Assembly (NCBI GenBank): GCA_934667175.1
Contig: CAKULN010000002.1
Span: 1 to 64,000, forward strand
DNA length: 64,000 nt
Reading direction: 5' to 3'
DNA from: an uncultured Bacteroidales bacterium
GTDB lineage: Bacteria > Bacteroidota > Bacteroidia > Bacteroidales > UBA932
Shown here in pieces: positions 57,366 through 64,000 of the stretch. The notes below the pieces were generated by a model, which saw nothing but the letters and a program-made list of their open reading frames with translations, was not told the origin of the DNA and searched no databases. The position numbers were made by a program, and so were the translations under genes. The first letter of the stretch is position 1. Each line of letters opens with the position of its first letter.

Positions 57366-58163
57366 ATGACATTCACGCTTGGCACATATAACCTCAGGAT
57401 GGAGCATCTTGACACCGGCCGTGACAACCGCTGGGAGGTCAGGAAACCAAGGCTTCTTGCATCCATTCGTGACGCCGGATTCGATGCCGCAGGCCTTCAG
57501 GAGGTCAACTTCCGGATGCAGCGTGAATTGGCAGAGGAATTGGGCGATGAATATTCATTCTGGTTTTTCAGCCCATATTCCCAGAGCGGTGAAGGGGACA
57601 AGGCTCATGGCATAATGTTCAGAAAATCGCTTTTCGAGATTCTCGAAAGGCGGTTTTTCTGGATTTCCGACACTCCTGATGTCTGTTCGCTCGCTGATGT
57701 CGGACCGAACGGAAACTATCGCCGCGGAGGATGCTGCGCCGTGTTGAGACATAGGGCTTCGGGAGGCCGGTTATTCTTGATGTGCACGCATGCCTGCTAC
57801 AACAAGAGACCCAATGCCAGATTCGCCCCGCTCTACCGCATGATGGAGGAACGCTTCAATGCGGAGAATCTCCCGTCATTTTTTGTCGGAGACATGAACG
57901 CCACGCCTGAATCAGACGCGTCAAAGGTGTTCCGTGAATATTGGCTTGACACCTATGATCTTGCTTGTCCGTCCGTGCGTGTAGGGCCGGAAAACACATA
58001 CAATGCCTATAAATATCCCACCGGACTCTCCCGCATAGATTACATCTATTGCAGAGGCGCTTCCGTAAGCGTTGAATCCTACCGCTGTGAGGCCTCTCTG
58101 TATTCCGGCGGATACGCATCGGATCATTTTCCTGTCTCCGCTGTCATACGGATCGGTTCGTAA
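57366..58163 (+). CDS. Second EEP-fold phosphodiesterase, no evident signal peptide
   Basis: A 265-residue paralogue of the preceding protein: TYNLRM, AGLQEVN, LMCTHACY, FFVGDMNATPES, SRIDYIYC and ASDHFPVS. The catalytic set appears complete. It begins directly with the domain (MTFTLGTYNL) and has no signal peptide, so it would be cytoplasmic. An upstream in-frame region (from 57207) overlaps the previous gene and is hydrophobic, but lies in another reading of that gene. A tandem duplication with divergent location is inferred. Last gene of the PUL; the stop lies 2 bp from a convergent gene. Confidence 0.82.
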   Translation: MTFTLGTYNLRMEHLDTGRDNRWEVRKPRLLASIRDAGFDAAGLQEVNFRMQRELAEELGDEYSFWFFSPYSQSGEGDKAHGIMFRKSLFEILERRFFWISDTPDVCSLADVGPNGNYRRGGCCAVLRHRASGGRLFLMCTHACYNKRPNARFAPLYRMMEERFNAENLPSFFVGDMNATPESDASKVFREYWLDTYDLACPSVRVGPENTYNAYKYPTGLSRIDYIYCRGASVSVESYRCEASLYSGGYASDHFPVSAVIRIGS

Positions 58164-58165
58164 GT

Positions 58166-58963
58166 TTATCTTCTTCTCTCCCTTTTGCCGAGTTTCTCCC
58201 TGATGAGAAGCGGGTCGTTCGTCGTGATGCAATCCACACCGATGTCGATCATTCTTTGGGCGTCCTTTTCATTCTTTGCCGCCCAACAATTCACATTCAT
58301 TTTGTTGTCGCGGGCCTCTTTGATCCACGTCGGATGCTTTTTGAATGTCTTGCGGGGATATGCCACACCGTTGATGCCAAGCCTGGCCACTTCAGCGGGG
58401 CTCTTGTCGTTCCTGATGTACTGAACCGTGAAACCAGGGCACCGGGCGGCAAGTTTCTCACAGATGTCCATGTTCCCGGAAAGGAATATCACGCGCCTGG
58501 GCTTGAATAACTTATGATCCTTCAGGGATTTGATGCACTGGTCGATCAGATAGTCCTCGTGTGGCAGATTGACGGCCCTTTTGATCTCAAGCACCATCAC
58601 GGTCCTGCTTTTCTCTCCCTGCGCGAGGTATTCGTCAAGGGTGGGGATTTTCTCCCCGTTCTTCAGCCGGTAGTCCTTGAAGTCGGCAAAACTGTGATCG
58701 CTGACGCGCCTGCCATCAATCTCAACATCGTGATAGACCATAAGGACGAGATCCGATGTCATCTGGACATCGAATTCGCTTCCCCACAGCTTGTTCCTTT
58801 GGGCCATCTCAAGAGACTTGATCGAATTCTCCGCATAACCTGCCTCCTCGCAGTCCCAAAAACCTCGGTGGGCGGCAATGGCGATCTTTTGCGGAGCGCA
58901 AGAAACGGATTGGGCGGCGATGATCACCGCCGTAAGGAGCTTGACAAGTGCTTTCATGTTCAT
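58166..58963 (-). CDS. Glycerophosphodiester phosphodiesterase lipoprotein
   Basis: A 265-residue exported lipoprotein (QSVSC lipobox) with the GDPD barrel: HRGFWDCEEAGYAENS (catalytic HRG), GSEFDVQMTSD and MVYHDVEIDGR (second His), VMVLEIKRA, and a late NCWAAKNEKDAQRMIDIGVDC strand (split as NCWAAKNEK and RMIDIGVDC). It hydrolyses glycerophosphodiesters to glycerol-3-phosphate plus an alcohol. The gene converges on the PUL with a 2-bp gap. Its activity fits the two neighbouring EEP phosphodiesterases. A -7-like TATTTTTG lies on its strand at 59013-59006. Confidence 0.85.
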   Translation of the reverse strand: MNMKALVKLLTAVIIAAQSVSCAPQKIAIAAHRGFWDCEEAGYAENSIKSLEMAQRNKLWGSEFDVQMTSDLVLMVYHDVEIDGRRVSDHSFADFKDYRLKNGEKIPTLDEYLAQGEKSRTVMVLEIKRAVNLPHEDYLIDQCIKSLKDHKLFKPRRVIFLSGNMDICEKLAARCPGFTVQYIRNDKSPAEVARLGINGVAYPRKTFKKHPTWIKEARDNKMNVNCWAAKNEKDAQRMIDIGVDCITTNDPLLIREKLGKRERRR

Positions 58964-59215
58964 TTTTATTCAGTAGTGAGCGGTCTTTCGCTGACCTTTT
59001 ATATTCAAAAATACACAAATAATCGCATATTACGTTATAATTTGATTAAAAAAGTGAAGCGTTGAGATCATTATCGAATATAGACCTATCTCTTCTGAGA
59101 GTTTGTTCGGGAATGCGATAACATCTGGATTGGAACATGTCTGGAATAATGATGTTTTTTGTTATCCCGACATGCAAATTTTTCGAGACAGGATGGAAAA
59201 CGTGGCATTGGAGGA

Positions 59216-59245
59216 TTGGATTTCGGATTAGTATGGCTAACTTTG
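59216..59245 (+). promoter_or_regulatory. Promoter of yicC, with a 5' leader hairpin
   Basis: TTG (59216-59218), a 19-nt spacer and TAACTTTG (59238-59245) fit the Bacteroidota consensus. The predicted leader of about 53 nt begins with CGGGATTC-N9-GAATCCCG (59255-59279), an 8-bp stem at the very 5' end of the RNA. The 341-bp gap 58964-59304 shows no gene. Confidence 0.6.
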
Positions 59246-59304
59246 CGACGGAAACGGGATTCGTGTGTGTTGAATCCCGGTCCGGGTGATTTTAATTTAG
59301 GAAT

Positions 59305-60195
59305 ATGATCAAGTCAATGACCGGTTACGGCAAGGCTGAGGCCGTCCTGGAGACAGGTAAACTCACCATCGAGATCAAGACGCTCAACGGCAAGAACTCC
59401 GACGCCAACATCAAGTCCTCTCTCCTTCCGAAGGACAAAGAACTTCTTGTGCGCAGGAAGATCACGGATTCACTGGTGCGCGGCACGATAGACTTCTACA
59501 TCACTTGGGAGCCGAAGGCCGGGGGAGTGGCCAAGCAGATCAATCAGGAATTGGTTAAGGAATATTATGACCAGATTCAGGCCGTGCGCTCCAGCCTCTC
59601 TGGATCCTCTGAATGTGGTGAAACTGTTAAGGATGAGATACTTACCGCTATCCTACGTTTCCCTGACGTGATGGATAATTCCCGTCAGGATGTCATCACC
59701 GAGGAGAACTGGCCGGTAGTGGAAAAGGCCATAGACGAGGCTCTGGCCGCGGTCAATGACTATCGTGCCAAAGAAGGAGAAGCACTCTACAAGGACGTGA
59801 CCTCGAGGGTTAGGAACATCCTTGATCTTGAGAATCAGGTCGAGGGCTTTGAGAAGGAAAGGATAGATGTCGTGAGGGAGAAGCTGATGAAGAATCTGGA
59901 GGCTCTCCAGCAGAAGGTCGATCCTTCCCGCTTCGAGCAGGAGATGATCTTCTACCTTGAGAAACTGGATATCAACGAGGAGAAGGTCCGTCTCCGCCAG
60001 CATTGCAAGTACTTCATGGACACGATTGACGGTGAGGAATATCCCGGCCGCAAGCTCGGCTTCATCATCCAGGAGATGAGCCGCGAGATCAACACCACCG
60101 GCTCCAAGGCCAATCACTCCGGCATCCAGAAAGTCGTAGTCCGCATGAAGGACGAGCTGGAGAAGATCAGAGAGCAGTCTATGAACATTCTCTAA
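59305..60195 (+). CDS. yicC: YicC-family endoribonuclease
   Basis: A 296-residue cytoplasmic protein starting MIKSMTGYGKAEAV with the conserved GRKLGFIIQEMSREINTTGSK near the C terminus (about 250-270), both hallmarks of the YicC/YloC family, whose members are endoribonucleases. Length matches. The usual Bacteroidales partner (gmk) does not follow; instead the gene ends in a 20-bp perfect hairpin that reuses its last codons, then two copies of a multi-hairpin repeat. Confidence 0.9.
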   Translation: MIKSMTGYGKAEAVLETGKLTIEIKTLNGKNSDANIKSSLLPKDKELLVRRKITDSLVRGTIDFYITWEPKAGGVAKQINQELVKEYYDQIQAVRSSLSGSSECGETVKDEILTAILRFPDVMDNSRQDVITEENWPVVEKAIDEALAAVNDYRAKEGEALYKDVTSRVRNILDLENQVEGFEKERIDVVREKLMKNLEALQQKVDPSRFEQEMIFYLEKLDINEEKVRLRQHCKYFMDTIDGEEYPGRKLGFIIQEMSREINTTGSKANHSGIQKVVVRMKDELEKIREQSMNIL

Positions 60196-60216
60196 AAGAA
60201 TGTTCATAGACTGCTC
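60172..60216. terminator. 20-bp perfect hairpin overlapping the yicC stop codon
   Basis: The left arm (60172-60191) is the coding end of yicC (last six to seven codons); the right arm (60197-60216) is its exact inverted copy. The loop CTAAA (60192-60196) contains the TAA stop. A perfect 20-bp inverted copy of coding sequence is far beyond chance and should act as a strong transcript end. Confidence 0.8.
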
Positions 60217-60228
60217 ATCCATCCAACC

Positions 60229-60298
60229 CCCAGTCACTACGTGACAGCCCCAGAGGGGCACGGGGAAAGGATTCCCCGAAACCCTTCGGTCGCTTCGC
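60229..60298. repeat. Multi-hairpin intergenic repeat, copy 2
   Basis: Same three hairpins as copy 1: GTCAC-TAC-GTGAC, GCCCC-AGA-GGGGC and CGGGGAA-AGGA-TTCCCCG, followed by CCCTTCGGTCGCTTCGCG. The 3' tail diverges from copies 1 and 3. Spacing to copy 3 is 94 bp start to start. Confidence 0.85.
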
Positions 60299-60322
60299 GC
60301 TTCGCGCACGATACATTTAACC

Positions 60323-60401
60323 CCCAGTCACTACGTGACAGCCCCAGAGGGGCACGGGGAAAGGATTCCCCGAAACCCCTTCGGTCGCTTCGCTCCGAGT
60401 G
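60323..60401. repeat. Multi-hairpin intergenic repeat, copy 3
   Basis: A full 79-bp copy. It differs from copy 1 at only a few loop positions (TAC for TGC, AGA for GGT), so stems are conserved while loops vary. It ends 6 bp before the stop codon of the convergent rmuC gene. Confidence 0.88.
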
Positions 60402-60406
60402 TTATC

Positions 60407-61867
60407 TTATTCGTTTGGACTGGTTGCGGAGAGTTCGGGAGGAATTATGGACTCGGGGCCGGTTTTGCGGGCGCCTGGCTTGATTTTGGCCTGGGATTTC
60501 TTGGGGGAGAGGCCGAGCTTCTCTAATTTTTGAATTTTCTTTACGACGCTTTGATTGGACTCGGTCAGTTTCTTGGTCGAGGTCTCGTAGGCGGACTGCG
60601 CCTTGCCAAGCATGGTCCCGATCGCCACGTAACTATCCATCCAGCCGTTCAGCTGACTCATCAGCTCCTCGGCTGTCTTGTAGACCTCGGCGATGTTTTT
60701 CTCCTGGTCCGCCTGCTTCCAGGCCATCTGGATCATATTCAAGACAATTATAAGGGTCATCTGGCTCACGATCAGTACATTGCTGTCTTTTGCCGCCTGC
60801 CAGAGCATCGGATCTTCCTCCAGCATAAGCCTGAACGCACCCTCGACCGGGATGAACATCAGATTGTAGTTCACCTTGCGCCTGCCCTCGGGAATGTAGG
60901 ACGCGTAGTCCTTTGTCTTGAGCTCGTCCACGTGCTTGCGGACGCTTTCGACATGCGCCTTGGCGAGTCTTACCCTATCCTCCGCTTTTTCCGCGTTGAC
61001 ATATTCATTGAAAGATTTCAGGCTAACCTTGGAGTCGATGATGACGGTCGTGTCGTCCGGGTAGAGAACCATCACGTCCGGAATCATGGTCCTGCCGCTC
61101 TCGCTCTTGATCTCGTGGCCGCTTTCGTCCGTCATCACACTTTGGGTGAAGAAGTGCACCCCTTCCACCAACCCGGCGTTCTTCAGCACATCGGTGAGCA
61201 GCATCTCCCCGAAGTCCCCCTGAACCTTTGAATATCCCGTCAGCGCGTTCGCCAGATTCCTTGCCTCGTCCCCGACCGCCTGCGACCGCTCCATCACATT
61301 GTGAATATGCTCCTTCAGCTGCGCGCTTTGCTCCACGGCCTCCTTTCTGGATTCCTGCACTGCCTTTCCGAACTCGGCGAACTTCTCCTGCATCGGTTTC
61401 AGAAGCTCAGAGATCGACTCCGCGCTCTGCTTTTTGAACTCAGTGCTGTTGTCCGCAGACAGAGCCTTGAATGCGTCCTTCATCTTCTCCAGATCTCTCT
61501 CGTGCTGCTCCTTCTGCATATTCAAAGCCTTCTCCTGCGCCTCCTTCTGCTCCGCCATCGCCTTTTCCTGAATATCCCGCTGCACGGCAAGGGCTTTCTC
61601 CTGCAGACGCCTCTGCTCCTCAAGCGCCTTAGCCTGCTCTTCCCTCAGACGGCTTTCATATTCATCCCTCGCCTTGAGCGTGCTTTCCAGTGCCGCGTTC
61701 TTTCCCGTCAGCTCCGTCAACTGCTTCTGGAGCTCATCCTCCGCTTTTTCATATTCATTGACAATCCTTTGCCTTTCAGCTGCATTCCTCTGAATGACAA
61801 AAAGCAGCGCCACTACGGCGGCCACCGCCACCGCCGAGATCAAAATTATTATTACCGTAATATTCAT
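60407..61867 (-). CDS. rmuC: DNA recombination protein RmuC
   Basis: A 486-residue protein: an N-terminal transmembrane helix (about 3-25), a long Gln/Glu/Lys-rich coiled coil (about 30-200) and the RmuC core (about 205-430; GDFGEMLLTDVLKNAG, MIPDVMVLYPDDTTVIIDSK, YNLMFIPVEGAF). RmuC has a PD-(D/E)XK-like core and limits rearrangements at inverted repeats, a notable match to a locus packed with palindromes. It is 4 bp downstream of an ATPase gene on the same strand. Confidence 0.9.
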   Translation of the reverse strand: MNITVIIILISAVAVAAVVALLFVIQRNAAERQRIVNEYEKAEDELQKQLTELTGKNAALESTLKARDEYESRLREEQAKALEEQRRLQEKALAVQRDIQEKAMAEQKEAQEKALNMQKEQHERDLEKMKDAFKALSADNSTEFKKQSAESISELLKPMQEKFAEFGKAVQESRKEAVEQSAQLKEHIHNVMERSQAVGDEARNLANALTGYSKVQGDFGEMLLTDVLKNAGLVEGVHFFTQSVMTDESGHEIKSESGRTMIPDVMVLYPDDTTVIIDSKVSLKSFNEYVNAEKAEDRVRLAKAHVESVRKHVDELKTKDYASYIPEGRRKVNYNLMFIPVEGAFRLMLEEDPMLWQAAKDSNVLIVSQMTLIIVLNMIQMAWKQADQEKNIAEVYKTAEELMSQLNGWMDSYVAIGTMLGKAQSAYETSTKKLTESNQSVVKKIQKLEKLGLSPKKSQAKIKPGARKTGPESIIPPELSATSPNE

Positions 61868-61871
61868 AGAC

Positions 61872-63005
61872 TTAACAGTTCTTTCGTAACCAATCCCTGA
61901 AAATCAAATCATTGATCTGCCTCTTGGTCCCGTTATCGGTAATCACGTTGTTCTTCTTAAGCGCGTTTCCTGCTGTCTGAACCGAACTGGTCGAACCGAG
62001 CCCGTATTTGGAGATGAAATCTTCTGAGGTTATCCTGACGCCATCAGGATCCTCATTCGCAACAGCTATGAGCAATGATTTCTGTTTTTCGGAAAAGCGT
62101 GCGAACTGTTCTTCGTATGAGAAACTTTGCTGAGCTATGACCGCGTCATAAATTGATTCGAACTCCGTCTTTTTCAGTACCTCTCCAGGCATTGTCTGGG
62201 CGAATGCTTCATTCATCATGAGTTGGATGTACCATGTGACACCATTGAAGTAGTCGTAGCACTTGTCAACAAGTTCTGGTTCAATATCTTTCCCATACTT
62301 TTTGAACATCGTGACAGCGAATTTATTATAGACGCTTTTGTCTATCACGCCTATTGTCATCATCACAGCGCTATTGTAGAAAGGTTTGTCCGGTGACTTG
62401 AACATGTTGTTCATGGCATGGCTGATGCTGCCGGTGTAGATGAATGAGATGTTCCGGCATTTTTGCATCAATGTTCTCAAATAGGCTTCGACATTCTTCT
62501 CTTTGAAATTTCTTATCGTCTGGAATTCGTCAATGGCTACCACGGTCGGCTTTTTCAGTGAATCAAGTAAGGAAATGATTTCCTCAAGTGTTTTGTCGGG
62601 GTACTTGATTTCTGACAGCCCTGTTCCGAGTGAGAACGAAGCCGTCAACTCATTGTATTCGATGGTTGGTTTGATGGATTTCAGACCATTCAAGAGTTTT
62701 TCCCTTATTCCGAGCACACCGCTCTTTGAGAATACTTCTTTAGCTACAAGCATGGTCATCTCTTTCAGCGATCCGGCTGAGTAGATGTCAATGAGAAAGG
62801 TGTTGTAGTTTTCCTTTATGGATTTCTGTTCAAAGCAGTGCCTGATAAGTCCGGTCTTGCCCAATCTTCTTTTCGCGAACAGTGCCACGTTGCGTCCGTT
62901 AAGAATATGCTTGCAAAGTTCCCCGGTTTCCTTGGTTCTGTCACAGAAGTATTCCTCAGGAACGAAGGGCGTGATTATGAAAGGATTTTTAACGATGTCT
63001 GCCAT
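61872..63005 (-). CDS. AAA/STAND-like ATPase of the archaeal ATPase type
   Basis: A 377-residue cytoplasmic ATPase: Walker A-like FAKRRLGKTGLIRH (about 43-56), Walker B PTVVAIDEFQTI (about 150-161), a sensor ISFIYTGS and a C-terminal winged-helix-like region (ITSEDFISKYGLGSTSSVQTAGNALKKN, split here as ITSEDFISKYGLGST and SSVQTAGNALKKN). Function is unknown; relatives occur as single genes spread between genomes. It stands upstream of rmuC with a 4-bp gap. An inverted repeat (63035-63053) lies just before its start. Confidence 0.78.
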   Translation of the reverse strand: MADIVKNPFIITPFVPEEYFCDRTKETGELCKHILNGRNVALFAKRRLGKTGLIRHCFEQKSIKENYNTFLIDIYSAGSLKEMTMLVAKEVFSKSGVLGIREKLLNGLKSIKPTIEYNELTASFSLGTGLSEIKYPDKTLEEIISLLDSLKKPTVVAIDEFQTIRNFKEKNVEAYLRTLMQKCRNISFIYTGSISHAMNNMFKSPDKPFYNSAVMMTIGVIDKSVYNKFAVTMFKKYGKDIEPELVDKCYDYFNGVTWYIQLMMNEAFAQTMPGEVLKKTEFESIYDAVIAQQSFSYEEQFARFSEKQKSLLIAVANEDPDGVRITSEDFISKYGLGSTSSVQTAGNALKKNNVITDNGTKRQINDLIFRDWLRKNC

Positions 63006-63034
63006 AATTATGTAAAACTACATTATGTAAAGTA

Positions 63035-63053
63035 ACGTAATGCAATATTACGT
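63035..63053. promoter_or_regulatory. Inverted repeat upstream of the ATPase gene
   Basis: ACGTAAT-GCAAT-ATTACGT, 30 bp before the start of the minus-strand ATPase gene (63005), in a stretch with several further TGTAA/CGTAA words. Possible operator; no consensus -7 box was recognised. Confidence 0.35.
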
Positions 63054-63141
63054 AAAAATTCTGAAATATTCAACGCGAGAATAAAAAACATATAAAATTG
63101 CAAAGAAACATAAAAAGTTCGCATCTTACCCCCAACCCTTT

Positions 63142-63172
63142 TTTGTCAAGTTCGTCTTAACGAATATCTTTG
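63142..63172 (+). promoter_or_regulatory. Promoter and operator of the second toxin-antitoxin module
   Basis: TTTG (63142-63145), a 19-nt spacer and TATCTTTG (63165-63172) form a complete promoter. The spacer carries the inverted repeat TTCGT-CTTA-ACGAA (63151-63164), a likely antitoxin operator. A second -7-like TAATTTTG (63239-63246) lies just before the toxin gene. The leader from the first start would be about 77 nt. Confidence 0.65.
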
Positions 63173-63255
63173 GCTTTCCACCGGTTTGGCACCGATTGAA
63201 ATAATTTCGGGGTGGTGTCGTGTTTTGGAAACTTTTATTAATTTTGCAATGATAT

Positions 63256-63594
63256 ATGGAATATGGAAAGCTTAGGCTAACGTTTATGAAAGAGGCCAAA
63301 GATTTTATGGAATCTCTACCACATCAGGCAGCGAGCAAAGTCTATTATAATATTCGTCGTGTCGTTGATGGTGAACGTGACGCGGAGTTATTTAAGAAAT
63401 TGGTTGGTTCAAAGATTTGGGAATTCCGAACCTTGTATGGTGGCGTTACATATCGTCTGTTCGCCTTTTGGGACACCAGGGAATATATGCTTGTGGTGGT
63501 AACACACGGGATTGTTAAAAAGGAACAAAAAACTCCGAGAAAGGAGATAGCTAAGGCTGAAATGATGATGAAGACTTATTTTAATGAAAGGTGA
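63256..63594 (+). CDS. RelE/HigB-like toxin (Gp49-type)
   Basis: A 112-residue protein with the phage-derived Gp49-like/RelE pattern: LVGSKIWEFRTLYGGVTYRLFAFWD, then YMLVVVTHGIVKKEQKTPRKEIAKAE. The basic residues and THG..KK region match toxins of this family that inhibit translation by mRNA cleavage. It overlaps or abuts the XRE antitoxin gene that follows. It is not closely alike to the HigB at 12567, so the two modules are distinct. Confidence 0.83.
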   Translation: MEYGKLRLTFMKEAKDFMESLPHQAASKVYYNIRRVVDGERDAELFKKLVGSKIWEFRTLYGGVTYRLFAFWDTREYMLVVVTHGIVKKEQKTPRKEIAKAEMMMKTYFNER

Positions 63595-63596
63595 TT

Positions 63597-63926
63597 ATGG
63601 CAGAAATGAAGTTGTACACATTGGATGAGATGCTGGATGAGCATTTCGGTAAGGTTGGAACGCCAGAAAGGGATTCCTTCGAGAAAGATGTTGCTGATGC
63701 GGTCAATGCCTACCGCTTGGGGGAGATAGTCCGGGAACGCCGCCTTGGCCAGAACCTTACGCAGGCTGAACTTGGGAAACGTATGGGAGTTAAGAAATCT
63801 CAGGTCTCGAAACTCGAAAGGGGAGAGGACATGTCTCTCCGCTCGATGCGCCGGGTGTTCCGCGCGCTTGGAGTCGAGTCCGGCACGCTTGACCTTGGCC
63901 CGGCCGGAAAAGTCACCTTGTGGTGA
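63597..63926 (+). CDS. XRE-family antitoxin
   Basis: A 109-residue protein with an XRE helix-turn-helix in the middle (LGQNLTQAELGKRMGVKKSQ, VSKLERGEDM; about 47-75). Its C-terminal part GVESGTLDLGPAGKVTLW is typical of antitoxins paired with Gp49-type toxins. It starts at the ATG at 63597, 2 bp after the toxin stop; a GTG at 63591 overlapping the stop is an alternative. It should bind the inverted repeat at 63151-63164. Confidence 0.84.
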   Translation: MAEMKLYTLDEMLDEHFGKVGTPERDSFEKDVADAVNAYRLGEIVRERRLGQNLTQAELGKRMGVKKSQVSKLERGEDMSLRSMRRVFRALGVESGTLDLGPAGKVTLW

Positions 63927-64000
63927 ACGGTTCCTTTCTCCTCCATCTTGTTGTATTTACCATCGGTACAATCTTAACCATGTTCCTCAGCATCGTTCGC

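Noticed and set aside
60241..60526. Short open frames beginning MTAPEGHGER
   Set aside because: They are translations of the multi-hairpin repeat, with no ribosome-binding site or conserved product.
1..64000. tRNA, rRNA or riboswitch genes
   Set aside because: No cloverleaf, rRNA segment or known aptamer was recognised by reading; tRNAscan-SE and Infernal searches would be needed to exclude them fully.

Overview
The window looks like chromosome of a Bacteroidales bacterium (Bacteroidota); genus and family cannot be fixed from the sequence. The reasons are two SusC/SusD pairs in one polysaccharide-utilisation locus (PUL), several TonB-dependent receptors, DUF4625, DUF3244 and DUF1735/DUF4361-type lipoproteins, the xerC-like/hpf gene pair, AAA/PD-(D/E)XK proteins typical of the order, and several promoters of the Bacteroidota type (TTTG, 19-20 nt, TAnnTTTG). 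No rRNA, tRNA, CRISPR array or complete insertion sequence was recognised. I annotate 48 protein genes, plus repeats, promoters and terminators.

Layout. (1) 203-5179 (+): an imelysin lipoprotein, a di-heme oxidoreductase and a ResB/CcsA cytochrome c assembly protein, a plausible metal-related periplasmic set. (2) 5255-12467: two DUF4625 lipoproteins, two TonB receptors and a His/Cys-rich small protein on the minus strand, facing a divergent Fur/Zur-family regulator. A perfect 15-bp palindrome (11979-11993) lies between the regulator and the small protein, so this is probably a metal-acquisition regulon. (3) 12500-22881 (+): a HigBA toxin-antitoxin module, a YczE-like membrane protein, tyrosine recombinase, hibernation factor, GH3 glucosidase, HolA, an ABC exporter, and a 5'-nucleotidase split into two genes in reversed domain order. 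(4) 22998-27141 (-): an AT-richer cluster of secreted proteins of unknown function plus a membrane TPR/helix-turn-helix regulator. (5) 27249-39572: mixed genes (PD-(D/E)XK ATPase, PAS protein, LtaS-like phosphotransferase, GH2, DUF4143 ATPase, LolC/E-like permease, glnS). (6) 39838-58163 (+): a GntR-type regulator followed by a PUL with a clan GH-A hydrolase, two SusC/SusD pairs, a surface lipoprotein, a GH50-like/SGNH fusion enzyme and two EEP-fold phosphodiesterases; a glycerophosphodiesterase converges on its end. (7) 59305-63926: yicC, rmuC, an ATPase and a second toxin-antitoxin module.

Repeats are the most unusual side of this window. There is a 79-bp multi-hairpin element in three copies, a palindromic MITE-like family, an 83-bp tandem pair, and members of the GGTCACTGAGCTTG repeat family translated inside two membrane proteins. 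Some genes end in hairpins that reuse their own last codons. The strongest global signal is the word GAATAT/ATATTC, seen about 160 times by hand count where about 31 are expected. It occurs in every reading frame and often forces otherwise unusual codons.
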